NCBI RefSeq assembly: GCF_028010285.1 | Contig: NZ_CP116304.1 | Location: forward strand, 1,380,501 to 1,444,500 | DNA length: 64,000 nucleotides | Source of the DNA: Pseudomonas sp. Q1-7 | Lineage (GTDB): Bacteria; Pseudomonadota; Gammaproteobacteria; Pseudomonadales; Pseudomonadaceae | Reading direction: 5' to 3' | In this document: positions 32,155 to 42,395 of the stretch, in pieces | Position numbering within the stretch: position 1 is the stretch's first letter | Layout: every line of letters starts with the position of its first letter | The notes under the pieces: model-generated | The model's input: only the letters and a program-made list of their open reading frames with translations | Databases searched by the model: none | Told to the model about the DNA's origin: nothing | Position numbers and translations under genes: made by a program

Positions 32155-34014
32155 ATGGCCTTACTGCAGATCGCTGAACCCGGGCAGAGCCCCCAGCCAC
32201 ACCAGCGCCGACTGGCGGTGGGAATCGACCTGGGTACCACCAATTCGCTGGTCGCTGCCGTGCGCAGCGGCATCGCAGAGCCCCTGCCGGATGCCGATGG
32301 GCAGGTCATCCTGCCTTCCGCCGTTCGCTATCACGCCGATCGCGTCGAAGTCGGTCGCGACGCCAAGCGGGCGGCATCCAGCGACCCGCTGAATACCATC
32401 CTCTCCGTCAAGCGCTTCATGGGGCGCGGCCTAGAAGACGTCAAGCAATTGGGCGAGCAACTGCCCTATCGCTTCGTCGGTGGCGAATCCCACATGCCGT
32501 TCATCCAGACCGTACAGGGTGCCAAGAGTCCGGTCGAGGTGTCCGCCGACATTCTCAAAACCCTGCGTCAGCGCGCAGAGCAGAGCCTGGGCGGGGAGCT
32601 GGTGGGGGCCGTCATCACCGTGCCAGCCTATTTCGACGAGGCTCAGCGCCAGGCCACCAAGGATGCTGCGCGTCTCGCCGGTCTCAATGTTTTGCGGCTG
32701 CTCAACGAGCCCACGGCAGCTGCCGTGGCCTATGGGCTGGACAAGCAGGCCGAGGGTGTCATCGCGATTTACGACCTGGGTGGCGGTACTTTCGATATCT
32801 CCATCCTTCGTCTGACCCGCGGTGTTTTCGAGGTCATGGCCACCGGTGGCGACAGCGCCCTGGGGGGGGACGATTTCGATCATGCCATCGCCGGCTGGAT
32901 GGTCCAGCAGGCTGGCCTGTCCGCCGACCTCGATCCGGGGGCGCAGCGCAGCCTGCTGCGTGCGGCCTGTGAGGCGAAGGAAGCCCTGACCAATGCCGCC
33001 AGTGTCGAGCTCGTCCATGGCGACTGGCACGGCATACTGACCCGCGAGCAATTCGATGCCCTGATCGAGCCCATGGTCGCCCGCAGCCTCAAGGCCTGCC
33101 GTCGTGCCGTGCGTGACGCCGGCATCGAGCTGGAGGAGGTCGAGGCCGTTGTCATGGTCGGCGGTTCCACCCGTGTGCCGCGCGTGCGTGAGGCTGTGGC
33201 GGAGATGTTCGGTCGCCAACCGCTCACCGATATCGATCCTGACCAGGTGGTGGCCATCGGTGCCGCCGTGCAGGCCGATACCCTGGCCGGCAACAAACGC
33301 GGCGAAGAATTGCTGCTGTTGGACGTGATTCCTCTGTCGCTCGGTCTGGAAACCATGGGCGGGCTGATGGAGAGGGTGATACCGCGCAACACCACCATTC
33401 CGGTGGCGCGTGCGCAGGACTTCACCACCTACAAGGATGGCCAGACGGCCATGATGATCCATGTGCTCCAGGGCGAGCGCGAATTGATCAAGGATTGCCG
33501 CTCCCTGGCGCGCTTCGAGTTGCGCGGCATTCCGCCCATGGTGGCGGGCGCCGCAAAGATCCGCGTGACCTTCCAGGTGGATGCCGACGGCCTGCTGGGC
33601 GTGACCGCCCGTGAGCTGGCCTCCGGCGTCGAAGCCAGCATCCAGGTCAAGCCGTCCTACGGTCTGACCGATGGCGAGATTTCGCGGATGCTGCAGGATT
33701 CCTTCCAGTTCGCTGGCGAGGACAAGCATGCCCGCGCTCTGCGAGAGCAGCAGGTCGAGGCCGAGCGTCTGCTGGAGGCGGTTCAGGCCGCGCTGGCAGC
33801 CGATGGCGAGCGCCTGCTGGATGAAACCGAGCGAGACGCCATTCTGGACAGCATGCAAACCCTGCGCGAATTGTCGATCGGCAGCGACGTTGCGGCCATC
33901 GAAGCGCAAATCAAGCGCCTCTCCCAGGTGACCGATGCGTTCGCCGCGCGTCGTATGGATGCCGCCGTCAAGGCCGCCTTGTCCGGCCGCCGACTCAATG
34001 AAATCGAGGATTGA
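32155..34014 (+). CDS. hscA: Fe-S protein maturation chaperone HscA
   Basis: The 619-residue Hsp70-type chaperone starts with an extended N-terminus ([20 protein letters not shown]) before the phosphate-binding loop [14 protein letters not shown]. It then has the ATPase signatures [15 protein letters not shown] and [14 protein letters not shown] and a substrate-binding domain. HscA acts on the IscU LPPVK motif to release the cluster. The length agrees with HscA (about 616-620) and not with DnaK. Confidence 0.97.
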   Translation: MALLQIAEPGQSPQPHQRRLAVGIDLGTTNSLVAAVRSGIAEPLPDADGQVILPSAVRYHADRVEVGRDAKRAASSDPLNTILSVKRFMGRGLEDVKQLGEQLPYRFVGGESHMPFIQTVQGAKSPVEVSADILKTLRQRAEQSLGGELVGAVITVPAYFDEAQRQATKDAARLAGLNVLRLLNEPTAAAVAYGLDKQAEGVIAIYDLGGGTFDISILRLTRGVFEVMATGGDSALGGDDFDHAIAGWMVQQAGLSADLDPGAQRSLLRAACEAKEALTNAASVELVHGDWHGILTREQFDALIEPMVARSLKACRRAVRDAGIELEEVEAVVMVGGSTRVPRVREAVAEMFGRQPLTDIDPDQVVAIGAAVQADTLAGNKRGEELLLLDVIPLSLGLETMGGLMERVIPRNTTIPVARAQDFTTYKDGQTAMMIHVLQGERELIKDCRSLARFELRGIPPMVAGAAKIRVTFQVDADGLLGVTARELASGVEASIQVKPSYGLTDGEISRMLQDSFQFAGEDKHARALREQQVEAERLLEAVQAALAADGERLLDETERDAILDSMQTLRELSIGSDVAAIEAQIKRLSQVTDAFAARRMDAAVKAALSGRRLNEIED

Positions 34015-34021
34015 CCCAGAA

Positions 34022-34360
34022 ATGCCGCAGATCATCTTCCTGCCCCACGCCGAGCATTGCCCCGAGGGTGCCGTGATCGAGGCTCAGCCGGGCGAAAGCA
34101 TCCTGGATGCCGCGCTGCGCAGTGGCATCGACATCGAGCATGCCTGCGAGAAGTCCTGTGCCTGCACCACCTGCCACGTGGTGGTGCGCGAAGGTTTCAA
34201 CTCCCTGGACGCTTCCGACGAACTGGAAGACGACATGCTCGACAAGGCCTGGGGTCTTGAGCCTCAGTCCCGCCTTTCCTGCCAGGCTGTAGTCGCTGAC
34301 CAGGATCTGGTGGTGGAAATTCCGAAATACACCATCAATCAGGTCTCCGAGGGGCACTGA
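34022..34360 (+). CDS. fdx: ISC system [2Fe-2S] ferredoxin
   Basis: The 112-residue adrenodoxin-type ferredoxin starts at the ATG at 34022 (MPQIIFLPHAEHCPEG). The cluster ligands Cys42, Cys48, Cys51 and Cys87 correspond to the known positions in E. coli Fdx (CEKSCACTTC and LSCQ). It supplies electrons during cluster assembly. It follows hscA after 7 bases and precedes iscX by 2 bases. Confidence 0.97.
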   Translation: MPQIIFLPHAEHCPEGAVIEAQPGESILDAALRSGIDIEHACEKSCACTTCHVVVREGFNSLDASDELEDDMLDKAWGLEPQSRLSCQAVVADQDLVVEIPKYTINQVSEGH

Positions 34361-34362
34361 AA

Positions 34363-34563
34363 ATGAGCTTGAAATGGACCGACGTGCTGGAGATCGCCAT
34401 TCAACTGGCTGAAACCAGACCGGACGTCGACCCGCGCTACGTCAACTTCGTCGACCTGCACAACTGGGTCCTGGCGCTGCCGGACTTCGCCGACGATCCG
34501 CAGCGGGGCGGTGAAAAGGTTCTGGAAGCCATCCAGGCGGCCTGGATCGAAGAAGCCGACTGA
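34363..34563 (+). CDS. iscX: Isc system acidic protein IscX
   Basis: The 66-residue acidic protein (MSLKWTDVLEIAIQLAET) matches IscX/YfhJ in length and in the segment DPRYVNFVDLHNWVL. It is thought to bind iron and regulate IscS. It is the last gene of the isc operon, followed by a hairpin that doubles as the start of the ndk control region. Confidence 0.93.
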   Translation: MSLKWTDVLEIAIQLAETRPDVDPRYVNFVDLHNWVLALPDFADDPQRGGEKVLEAIQAAWIEEAD

Positions 34564-34604
34564 CCGGCTGCCGTCCCGGGCTTCGGCCCTACGCATTTCC
34601 CCCT

Positions 34605-34632
34605 AACCCGCGTATAATTCGCGGGTTTAATT
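34605..34632 (+). terminator. isc operon terminator whose loop holds a perfect TATAAT
   Basis: AACCCGCG and CGCGGGTT (34605-34627) pair perfectly around the loop TATAATT, followed by TAATTTTT. The hairpin ends the isc operon. The TATAAT (34613-34618) could serve as the ndk -10 box, though no good -35 box is found upstream. Confidence 0.65.
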
Positions 34633-34665
34633 TTTCGCTTTAATCCTTGTTTCTGGAGTTTTTCC

Positions 34666-35097
34666 ATGGCTGTCGAACGTACTCTCTCCATCATCAAGCC
34701 GGACGCCGTTGCCAAGAACGTCGTGGGCGAGATCATCACCCGCTTCGAGAAGGCCGGCCTGCGCGTCGTGGCCGCCAAGATGGTTCAGCTCTCCGAGCGC
34801 GAAGCCGGTGGCTTCTACGCCGAGCACAAAGAGCGTGGCTTCTTCAAGGACCTGGTTTCCTTCATGACCTCCGGCCCGGTTGTGGTTCAGGTCCTGGAAG
34901 GCGAGAACGCCATCGCCAAGAACCGTGAGCTGATGGGCGCCACCGATCCGAAGAAAGCCGATGCTGGCACCATCCGCGCCGATTACGCCGTCTCCATCGA
35001 CGAGAACGCCGTTCACGGTTCCGACTCCGAGGCTTCCGCTGCCCGCGAAATCGCCTACTTCTTCGCCGCCACCGAGGTGTGCGCTCGCATCCGCTGA
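34666..35097 (+). CDS. ndk: Nucleoside diphosphate kinase
   Basis: The 143-residue product has the NDK signature ([10 protein letters not shown] near the N-terminus) and the phosphorylated His117 in NAVHGSDS. It balances NTP and dNTP pools by moving the gamma-phosphate between nucleotides. The gene follows the isc terminator, lies 24 bases before rlmN, and begins after a short leader. Confidence 0.98.
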   Translation: MAVERTLSIIKPDAVAKNVVGEIITRFEKAGLRVVAAKMVQLSEREAGGFYAEHKERGFFKDLVSFMTSGPVVVQVLEGENAIAKNRELMGATDPKKADAGTIRADYAVSIDENAVHGSDSEASAAREIAYFFAATEVCARIR

Positions 35098-35121
35098 TCG
35101 CGGATGAGAGAGGGTGAAGCC

Positions 35122-36270
35122 ATGACTGAATCGACCGGTAAAGTGAACCTGCTGGGTCTGACCCAGCCGCAACTGGAAAGCTTCTTCGAGTCCATCGGGG
35201 AGAAACGCTTCCGCGCCGGCCAGGTGATGAAGTGGATTCACCACTTCGGCGTCGATGATTTCGACGCCATGAGCAATATCGGCAAGGCCTTGCGCGACAA
35301 GCTCAAGGCCTCTGCCGAGATTCGCGGCCCGGAAGTCGTCAGCCAGGACATCTCCAGCGATGGCACCCGCAAGTGGGTGGTCCGTGTGGCCTCCGGCAGC
35401 TGCGTTGAAACCGTGTACATCCCGCAAGGCGGTCGTGGCACCCTCTGCGTGTCGTCCCAGGCCGGTTGCGCCCTGGATTGCAGCTTCTGCTCCACCGGCA
35501 AGCAAGGTTTCAACAGCGACCTCACCGCCGCCGAGGTGATCGGCCAGGTGTGGATCGCCAACAAGTCCTTCGGGACCATTCCCGCGAAGATCGACCGTGC
35601 CATTACCAACGTGGTGATGATGGGCATGGGCGAGCCGCTACTGAATTTCGACAACGTGGTCGCCGCCATGAACATCATGATGGACGACCTCGGCTACGGC
35701 ATTTCCAAGCGCAAGGTGACCCTCTCCACCTCGGGGGTGGCGCCGATGATCGACAAGCTGGGCGAGGTGATCGACGTTTCCCTCGCGCTGTCGCTGCATG
35801 CGCCGAACGACCCGCTGCGCAACCAGTTGGTGCCGATCAACAAGAAATACCCCCTGTCCGTGGTGCTCGACGCCTGCCGCCGCTACATCTCCCGCCTGGG
35901 CGAAAAGCGCGTGCTGACCATCGAGTACACCCTGCTCAAGGACGTCAACGACCAGCCCGAACACGCCGCGCAGATGATCGAGTTGCTCAAGGACTTCCCC
36001 TGCAAGATCAACCTGATTCCGTTCAATCCCTTCCCGCACTCGGGCTACGAGCGGCCGAGCAACAATGCGATCCGCCGCTTCCAGGACCTGTTGCACAAGG
36101 CTGGGCACAATGTCACCGTCCGCACCACTCGCGGCGATGACATCGATGCCGCCTGCGGCCAACTGGTCGGCCAGGTCATGGACCGCACCCGCCGTAGCGA
36201 GCGCTACATTGCCGTGCGCCAACTGAGCGCCGAGGCGGAGACGTCCCGCGACGCCGCGAACCGGAACTAG
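35122..36270 (+). CDS. rlmN: Dual-specificity 23S rRNA/tRNA (adenine C2)-methyltransferase RlmN
   Basis: The 382-residue radical SAM enzyme has the cluster motif CALDCSFC (Cys116, Cys120, Cys123) and the later [12 protein letters not shown] segment. RlmN makes 2-methyladenosine at A2503 of 23S rRNA and at A37 of tRNAs. I start at the ATG at 35122 ([13 protein letters not shown]). It needs a [4Fe-4S] cluster and sits downstream of the Isc operon that makes such clusters. Confidence 0.97.
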   Translation: MTESTGKVNLLGLTQPQLESFFESIGEKRFRAGQVMKWIHHFGVDDFDAMSNIGKALRDKLKASAEIRGPEVVSQDISSDGTRKWVVRVASGSCVETVYIPQGGRGTLCVSSQAGCALDCSFCSTGKQGFNSDLTAAEVIGQVWIANKSFGTIPAKIDRAITNVVMMGMGEPLLNFDNVVAAMNIMMDDLGYGISKRKVTLSTSGVAPMIDKLGEVIDVSLALSLHAPNDPLRNQLVPINKKYPLSVVLDACRRYISRLGEKRVLTIEYTLLKDVNDQPEHAAQMIELLKDFPCKINLIPFNPFPHSGYERPSNNAIRRFQDLLHKAGHNVTVRTTRGDDIDAACGQLVGQVMDRTRRSERYIAVRQLSAEAETSRDAANRN

Positions 36271-36283
36271 AGAAGGACATCCC

Positions 36284-37039
36284 ATGACCCTGCGCGCTGC
36301 GCTGCTCCTCGTTTCCACCGCATTGCTCGCGGCTTGCGTTTCCACCGGTCAGGTCGATCCGATGAAGACCGACAAAGGCCGTGAAGCCGCGCGTGACGCC
36401 TATATCGAACTGGGCATCGGTTACCTGAAACAGGGCGCCACCGAGCGTGCCAAGGTGCCGCTGAAGAAAGCCCTCGAGCTCGATCCGTCCAATGCCGACG
36501 CCAATGCCGCCCTGGCCCTGGTGTTCCAGACCGAAATAGAACCGGAGCTGGCGGACCAGCACTATCGCAAGGCGCTGTCTTCCCGTAACGATTCGCGCAT
36601 CCTCAACAACTACGGCACCTTCCTCTACGAACAGGGGCGCTACAAGGACGCCTACGAGCGTTTCCAGCAGGCGGCCGACGACAACCTCTATCCCGAACGT
36701 TCGCGGGTGTTCGAGAACCTGGGGCTGACCTCGCTGAAGATGAACGACCCGGCGCTGGCCAAGCAGCATTTCGACAAGGCCCTGCGTCTGAATCGCCAGC
36801 AACCCCTGGCGCTGCTGGAGATGGCCCAGCTGTCCTTTGACGAGAAGCAGTACGTGCCGGCTCGTGACTATTACCAGCGCTACTCCCAGATCGCCCCGCA
36901 GTCTGCCCGCAGCCTGCTGCTCGGCTCGCGCCTGGCGACCATATTCGAAGACCGCGACCAGGCTGCCAGCCTCGGTCTGCAACTCAAGCGACTTTATCCC
37001 GGCACGCCGGAATATCAGCAATACCTGTCGGAGCAATGA
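36284..37039 (+). CDS. pilF: Type IV pilus pilotin lipoprotein PilF/PilW
   Basis: The 251-residue lipoprotein has a signal peptide and lipobox LLAAC (Cys18). It then has six or so TPR repeats (for example AYIELGIGYLKQGATERAKV and ALELDPSNADANAALALVF). PilF guides the PilQ secretin to the outer membrane and is needed for type IV pili. Its position between rlmN and rodZ is conserved in Pseudomonas. The stop codon overlaps the rodZ start. Confidence 0.95.
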   Translation: MTLRAALLLVSTALLAACVSTGQVDPMKTDKGREAARDAYIELGIGYLKQGATERAKVPLKKALELDPSNADANAALALVFQTEIEPELADQHYRKALSSRNDSRILNNYGTFLYEQGRYKDAYERFQQAADDNLYPERSRVFENLGLTSLKMNDPALAKQHFDKALRLNRQQPLALLEMAQLSFDEKQYVPARDYYQRYSQIAPQSARSLLLGSRLATIFEDRDQAASLGLQLKRLYPGTPEYQQYLSEQ

Positions 37040-38082
37040 TGAAAGCGTCGCATCCCGAAGCTGTAGCGGCGGCCCGCGCCAACCCGGGTGAAACCCTGCG
37101 TCAGGCCCGTGAGAACAAGAACCTCACTCTGGGCGAGGTCGCCCGACACCTGAACCTGACCGAACAGGCCCTTCGCCAGCTCGAGGCCGGTGACTTCGAG
37201 CAACTGCCGGGACACACCTTCGCCCGCGGCTATGTGCGCGCCTATGCCAAGCTGCTGGACATGGACCAGGGCGCCCTGGTGGCCGAGTTCGACCACTACA
37301 CCGGGACCGACGCCAAAGGCAGCAACGTGCATAGCCTGGGGCGTATCGAAGAGCCCGTGCGTCTCTCCCAGAGCGTGTTGCGCATCGTCAGTTTCGTCAT
37401 CCTGGTTGCCCTTGGCGCGGTGGGTTTCTTCTGGTGGCAGGAGCATTCGAGCCGCAATGAGGAAGCCTCCAGCGTGAACATCGAGCACGTGGAAGTGGAA
37501 AGTGCCGATGGCACCACGCAGATCCACCCCCTCGATGAGCCGGAAGACCAGGCCGTGGCCGAGGCCGAAGATGGCCAGGCGCCAGTGCCCGCCCAGGTGT
37601 CGCCGGAAGTGGCCGCCCAGCCCGAGCAACAGCCCGCCGAGGTTGCCCCGGCGGCCCCGGCTGGCGAAGCCGCGCCGGTAGCCCCGGACGCTCCGGACCA
37701 GGCGCCTGCCGTTGCCGCCGCTCCGACCGTTCCGAACGCAACGACCGAGCAATCTTCTGCGCCGACCGCCACTGCGGCGGCCCCGGCTGCTTCTCCGGCA
37801 CCCGCCGCCGAGGCGCCGGCTCCCGTGGTGGCCCAGCAGGGCCAGGGCGTGGTGCGCATTCAGTTCACCGCCAATTGCTGGACCCAGGTCACCGATGCCG
37901 ACGGTAAAGTGCTGGTCAGCGCTCTCAAGCGCACCGGCGAAAGCATCGAGTTGGCCGGCAAGGCGCCGCTGGAGGTGCGTCTGGGCTTCGCCCGTGGTGC
38001 ACAGCTCAGCTACAACGGCCAGTCTATCGACGTGTCGCCTTATGTCCGTGGCGAGACTGCTCGCCTGAAGCTGGGGCAATAA
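37036..38082 (+). CDS. rodZ: Cell-shape protein RodZ
   Basis: The 348-residue product begins with a cytoplasmic helix-turn-helix (LRQARENKNLTLGEVARHLN) and has one membrane helix (about 115-138, VLRIVSFVILVALGAVGFFW). A long Ala/Pro/Glu-rich periplasmic linker and the C-terminal DUF4115 domain (VVRIQFTANCWTQVTDADGK) follow. RodZ anchors MreB filaments and keeps the rod shape. Two start codons in tandem (37036, 37039) overlap the end of pilF; which one is used cannot be told. Confidence 0.95.
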   Translation: MMKASHPEAVAAARANPGETLRQARENKNLTLGEVARHLNLTEQALRQLEAGDFEQLPGHTFARGYVRAYAKLLDMDQGALVAEFDHYTGTDAKGSNVHSLGRIEEPVRLSQSVLRIVSFVILVALGAVGFFWWQEHSSRNEEASSVNIEHVEVESADGTTQIHPLDEPEDQAVAEAEDGQAPVPAQVSPEVAAQPEQQPAEVAPAAPAGEAAPVAPDAPDQAPAVAAAPTVPNATTEQSSAPTATAAAPAASPAPAAEAPAPVVAQQGQGVVRIQFTANCWTQVTDADGKVLVSALKRTGESIELAGKAPLEVRLGFARGAQLSYNGQSIDVSPYVRGETARLKLGQ

Positions 38083-38085
38083 GCC

Positions 38086-39198
38086 ATGCATTGCGAATCC
38101 CCGATCAAACGCCGCGTCTCGCGGAAAATCTGGGTCGGTTCCGTACCGGTGGGCGGTGATGCGCCCATCGCGGTGCAGAGCATGACCAATACCGATACCT
38201 GCGACGTCGCTGCCACTGTGGGCCAGATCCAGCGTCTGGTGGATGCCGGCGTCGATATCGTGCGTGTCTCCGTCCCGGACATGGATGCGGCCGAAGCCTT
38301 CGGTCGCATCAAGCAGCAGGTCCAGGTGCCGCTGGTGGCGGATATCCACTTCGACTACAAGATCGCTCTGCGCGTCGCCGAACTGGGTGTCGACTGCCTG
38401 CGCATCAACCCGGGCAACATCGGCCGCGAAGACCGCGTCAGGGCGGTGGTGGATGCCGCGCGCGACAAGGGCATCCCGATCCGCATCGGCGTGAACGCCG
38501 GCTCCCTGGAAAAGGACCTGCAGAAGAAGTACGGCGAGCCGACACCCCAGGCTCTGGTGGAATCGGCCCTGCGCCATGTCGAACACCTCGACAAGCTGGA
38601 CTTCCAGGACTTCAAGGTCAGTGTGAAGGCCTCCGATGTGTTCATGGCCGTGGAAGCCTATCGCCTGCTCGCCAAGCAGATCGTCCAGCCGCTGCACCTG
38701 GGCATCACCGAAGCCGGCGGCCTGCGCTCCGGCACCGTGAAGTCCGCCGTGGGCCTGGGGATGCTGCTGGCCGAAGGCATCGGCGACACCATCCGCATCT
38801 CCCTGGCCGCGGACCCGGTGGAGGAGGTGAAGGTTGGTTTCGACATCCTCAAGTCCCTGCACCTGCGCTCCCGTGGCATCAATTTCATCGCCTGCCCGAG
38901 CTGCTCGCGACAGAACTTCGACGTGGTCAAGACCATGAACGAACTGGAAGGCCGGCTCGAAGACTTGCTGGTGCCGATGGACGTGGCCGTGATCGGCTGC
39001 GTGGTGAACGGCCCGGGTGAAGCCAAGGAGGCCCATATCGGCCTGACTGGCGGCACGCCGAACAACCTGATCTATATCGACGGCAAGCCGGCGCAGAAGC
39101 TGACCAATGACAACCTGGTGGACGAGCTGGAACGGCTCATCCGCGAAAAGGCGGCCGCCAAGGCCGAAGCTGACGCGGCGCTGATCGCCCGTAGCTGA
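38086..39198 (+). CDS. ispG: 4-hydroxy-3-methylbut-2-enyl diphosphate synthase
   Basis: The 370-residue product has the barrel segments ([20 protein letters not shown]) and the cysteines that hold the [4Fe-4S] cluster, CPSC in [14 protein letters not shown] and [10 protein letters not shown]. IspG (GcpE) is the sixth enzyme of the MEP isoprenoid route and reduces MEcPP to HMBPP. It lies four bases after rodZ and before hisS, the usual Pseudomonas order. Confidence 0.97.
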   Translation: MHCESPIKRRVSRKIWVGSVPVGGDAPIAVQSMTNTDTCDVAATVGQIQRLVDAGVDIVRVSVPDMDAAEAFGRIKQQVQVPLVADIHFDYKIALRVAELGVDCLRINPGNIGREDRVRAVVDAARDKGIPIRIGVNAGSLEKDLQKKYGEPTPQALVESALRHVEHLDKLDFQDFKVSVKASDVFMAVEAYRLLAKQIVQPLHLGITEAGGLRSGTVKSAVGLGMLLAEGIGDTIRISLAADPVEEVKVGFDILKSLHLRSRGINFIACPSCSRQNFDVVKTMNELEGRLEDLLVPMDVAVIGCVVNGPGEAKEAHIGLTGGTPNNLIYIDGKPAQKLTNDNLVDELERLIREKAAAKAEADAALIARS

Positions 39199-39213
39199 AA
39201 TTAAGGAATTCTC

Positions 39214-40503
39214 GTGAGCAAGACCCTGCAAGCCATCCGTGGCATGAACGACATCCTGCCGGAGCAGACGCCCGCCTGGCGTTATCTGGAAAACACCGTT
39301 GCCGCGCTGCTGGATGGTTACGGCTACAAGGAAATCCGCCTGCCGATCCTGGAGTTCACCGAGCTGTTCGCCCGCGGCATCGGCGAAGGCACCGATGTGG
39401 TCGACAAGGAGATGTACACCTTCCTCGACCGCAACGAAGAGTCGCTGACCCTGCGTCCCGAGGGCACCGCGGGCTGCGTGCGCGCCGTGCTGGAACATGG
39501 CCTCAGCGGTGGCGGCCAGGTACAGAAGCTCTGGTATGCCGGCCCCATGTTCCGCTACGAGAAGCCGCAGAAGGGTCGCTACCGCCAGTTCCACCAGATG
39601 GGTGTGGAAGTCTTCAACCTGCCCGGTCCGGACATCGACGCCGAGCTGATCGTGCTCACCTGGCGCCTGTGGCAGAAGCTCGGCCTGGGCGACTCGGTGA
39701 CCCTGCAGCTGAACAGCCTGGGGTCCAGCGAAGCCCGCGCCCGTTACCGCGACGCCCTGGTGGCCTACCTGCAGGAGCGTTACGACCTGCTGGACGAGGA
39801 TAGCCAGCGCCGTCTGACCACCAACCCGCTGCGCATCCTCGACAGCAAGGACGGCGGCACCCAGGCCCTGCTGGTGGACGCGCCGACCCTGCATGAATAC
39901 CTGGATGACGAGTCCCTCGCCCATTTCGAAGGCCTCAAGGCGCGCCTGGATGCCGTGGGTATCCGCTACGAGATCAACCAGAAGCTGGTGCGTGGCCTGG
40001 ACTACTACAGCCGCACCGTTTTCGAGTGGGTGACCGACAAGCTCGGTTCCCAGGGCACGGTCTGTGCCGGTGGCCGTTACGACGGCCTGGTCAGCCAGTT
40101 CGGCGGCAAGCCGACTCCGGGCGTGGGCTACGCCATGGGGGTCGAGCGCCTGGTGCTGCTACTGGAAACCCTCGGCCTGGTGCCGGAGGAGCTGAACAGT
40201 CCCGCCGACCTTTACCTGTGCGCCTTCGGCGAGCCCGCCGAACTGGCCGCCCTGGGCCTGGCCGAGAGGTTGCGCGATGCCCTGCCGGGCGTGCGCCTGC
40301 TGGTCAATGCCGGTGGCGGCAGCTTCAAGAGCCAGTTCAAGAAAGCCGACAAGAGCGGTGCCCGCTATGCGTTGATCCTGGGGGACGACGAACTGGCCAA
40401 GCGCGTGGTAGGTTGCAAGCCGCTGCGCGACGACAGCGAACAACACAGCATTGCCTGGGATGCTCTGGCCGAGCATCTCACTGCCTGCCTGAAGCAGGCT
40501 TGA
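39214..40503 (+). CDS. hisS: Histidyl-tRNA synthetase
   Basis: The 429-residue class II synthetase starts [18 protein letters not shown]. It contains the motif 2 region ([21 protein letters not shown]), the histidine-binding [14 protein letters not shown] and motif 3 ([14 protein letters not shown]). A C-terminal anticodon-binding domain follows. The next gene is yfgM, 31 bases on. Confidence 0.98.
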   Translation: MSKTLQAIRGMNDILPEQTPAWRYLENTVAALLDGYGYKEIRLPILEFTELFARGIGEGTDVVDKEMYTFLDRNEESLTLRPEGTAGCVRAVLEHGLSGGGQVQKLWYAGPMFRYEKPQKGRYRQFHQMGVEVFNLPGPDIDAELIVLTWRLWQKLGLGDSVTLQLNSLGSSEARARYRDALVAYLQERYDLLDEDSQRRLTTNPLRILDSKDGGTQALLVDAPTLHEYLDDESLAHFEGLKARLDAVGIRYEINQKLVRGLDYYSRTVFEWVTDKLGSQGTVCAGGRYDGLVSQFGGKPTPGVGYAMGVERLVLLLETLGLVPEELNSPADLYLCAFGEPAELAALGLAERLRDALPGVRLLVNAGGGSFKSQFKKADKSGARYALILGDDELAKRVVGCKPLRDDSEQHSIAWDALAEHLTACLKQA

Positions 40504-40534
40504 GCATCCAAAGATCAGGAGTACGGGGTTAAGC

Positions 40535-41173
40535 ATGCAAACCGAAGAAGAACAGATTGCGCAGTTCAAGGACTGGTGGCAGCGCAACGGCAAGCCCATG
40601 CTCACTGGCGGCGCCCTGGCGCTGGCGGTGGTCTTCGGGTGGCAGGCCTGGCAGAAGTACGAAACCAACCAGGCCCAGAGCGCGTCCATCGTCTACCAGC
40701 AACTGCTGGAAACCGCGCTGAACCCCAACGGCACGCCGGACTCCGCGAAGGTTGCCGAGCTGGCCGGCCGGTTGAAAAGCGATTTCGGCGGTACTCACTA
40801 CGCCCAGTACGGCAGCCTGTTCGTGGCCAAGGTTGCGGTGGAGGCCGGCAAGCTGGATGACGCCGCCGCCGAACTCAAGGGCGTGCTCGACAAGCCCGCC
40901 GACGCCACCCTGGGTGAGCTGGCCCGCCAGCGCCTGGCCCGCGTCCTGGCTGCCCAGGGCAAGGTCGAGGAGGCCCTCAAGCTGCTGGATGGCGACGCCG
41001 ACAAGGCTTTCCTCGCCAGCCGCGAAGAACTCAAGGGCGACCTGCTGGTTCAGCTGGGTCGCATCGACGACGCGCATGCTGCCTACCTGAAGGCCAAGGC
41101 CGCATTGCCTGAAGACGCCGCCGTGGGCGGTCTGCAGATGAAGCTCGACGACCTGGCAAAAGGGGACGCGTGA
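40535..41173 (+). CDS. yfgM: Ancillary SecYEG translocon protein YfgM
   Basis: The 212-residue product has a cytoplasmic start (MQTEEEQIAQFKDWWQRNGK), one membrane helix (MLTGGALALAVVFGWQAW) and a periplasmic TPR domain (VAVEAGKLDDAAAELKGVL). YfgM works with PpiD next to SecYEG and helps secreted proteins fold. The hisS-yfgM-bamB-der order is shared with E. coli. Confidence 0.94.
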   Translation: MQTEEEQIAQFKDWWQRNGKPMLTGGALALAVVFGWQAWQKYETNQAQSASIVYQQLLETALNPNGTPDSAKVAELAGRLKSDFGGTHYAQYGSLFVAKVAVEAGKLDDAAAELKGVLDKPADATLGELARQRLARVLAAQGKVEEALKLLDGDADKAFLASREELKGDLLVQLGRIDDAHAAYLKAKAALPEDAAVGGLQMKLDDLAKGDA

Positions 41174-41177
41174 CGTG

Positions 41178-42317
41178 ATGCACTGGAAGAATGCCGCAGT
41201 GCTGGCCCTGGCCGTCCTGGCCGTAGGCTGCAGCAGCAATAGCAAGAAGGAACTGCCGCCGGCCGAGCTGCCCGATATCACTGAAGAAGTGAGTCTGGAC
41301 AAGGGCTGGAGCCGCTCCATCGGTGATGGCCAGGGCGAAACCTACAACCTGCTGGTGCCCGCAGTCGATGGCGATACCATTTATGCCTCGGACGTCAACG
41401 GCGAGGTGATGGCGATCAACCGCTTCAGTGGCGACGTGATCTGGAAGCAGGACCTCGAGCTACCGGTGTCCGGCGCCGTGGGCGTTGGGTACGGCCTGGT
41501 GATGCTCGGCACCCTGAAGGGCGAGATTGTCGCGCTGGACGCCACCAACGGCGAAGAGCGGTGGCGTGCCCGTGTCAACGGCGAAGTGCTCGCCCCGCCG
41601 GCCAACAACGGCGACGTTGTGGTGGTGCAGACCCAGAACGACACGCTGTTCGGCTTCGATGCCGCCACCGGCAACCAACGCTGGATCTACGAGAACACCC
41701 CGGCCGTGCTGACCCTGCGGGGCACCGGCTCGCCCGTCGTGACCAACAACCTGGCCGTGGCCGGGCTCTCCACCGGCAAGGTGCTCGCGTTGGACATCCG
41801 GCGCGGCATCCCGGTGTGGGAACAGCGCGTGGCCGTGCCCCAGGGCCGTTCCGAACTGGACCGCGTGGTGGACATCGACGGCGGTCTGCTGCTGTCCGGC
41901 GGCACGCTGTACGTCGCCACCTACCAGGGCCGCGTCGCCGCCCTGGACCTGGAAAGCGGCCGCGTGCTCTGGCAGCGCGAGGCGTCCAGCTATGCCGGTG
42001 TCGCCCAGGGTTTCGGCAACGTCTACGTGAGCCTGGCCAACGGTACCGTCGAAGGCGTGGACGAGCGTTCCGCCTCTGCCCTGTGGAGCAACGACGCCCT
42101 GGCCCGCCGCCAGCTGTCGGCCCCGGAAGTCTTCTCCAGCTACGTCGCCGTGGGTGACTTCGAAGGTTACCTGCACCTGCTGAGCCAGGTGGATGGTCAC
42201 TTCGTCGGCCGCGTGAAGATCGACGGTGATGGCCTGCGCGCGCGCCCGCTGGTGGTCGGCGAGTGGATGTATGCCTATGGCAACGGCGGCAAGCTGGTCG
42301 GCCTGACCATCCGCTAA
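41178..42317 (+). CDS. bamB: Outer membrane assembly lipoprotein BamB
   Basis: The 379-residue lipoprotein starts at the ATG at 41178, four bases after yfgM; a GTG three bases upstream is in frame. The signal peptide ends at the lipobox LAVGC. An eight-bladed propeller follows, with repeated blocks such as GEVMAINRFSGDVIWKQDLE and GEIVALDATNGEERWRARV. BamB is part of the Bam complex that inserts beta-barrel proteins. Confidence 0.96.
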   Translation: MHWKNAAVLALAVLAVGCSSNSKKELPPAELPDITEEVSLDKGWSRSIGDGQGETYNLLVPAVDGDTIYASDVNGEVMAINRFSGDVIWKQDLELPVSGAVGVGYGLVMLGTLKGEIVALDATNGEERWRARVNGEVLAPPANNGDVVVVQTQNDTLFGFDAATGNQRWIYENTPAVLTLRGTGSPVVTNNLAVAGLSTGKVLALDIRRGIPVWEQRVAVPQGRSELDRVVDIDGGLLLSGGTLYVATYQGRVAALDLESGRVLWQREASSYAGVAQGFGNVYVSLANGTVEGVDERSASALWSNDALARRQLSAPEVFSSYVAVGDFEGYLHLLSQVDGHFVGRVKIDGDGLRARPLVVGEWMYAYGNGGKLVGLTIR

Positions 42318-42335
42318 GCTGATGCCTGATATCCG

Positions 42336-42362
42336 GCCGCTGTCGTCAAACGGCAGCGGCCT
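42336..42362 (+). terminator. Terminator hairpin after bamB
   Basis: GGCCGCTG and CAGCGGCC pair around TCGTCAAACGG-type loop sequence, followed by TTTGTGTTTTC. It would end the hisS-bamB transcript before der. Confidence 0.75.
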
Positions 42363-42395
42363 TTGTGTTTTCTGAAATAACGAGTGGAGAGCCTC

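Noticed and set aside
37015-39924. A 969-codon open frame on the minus strand across rodZ-ispG-hisS
   Set aside because: It is antisense to three well-recognised genes; its Gln/Gly/His-rich composition is typical of shadow frames in high-GC DNA.
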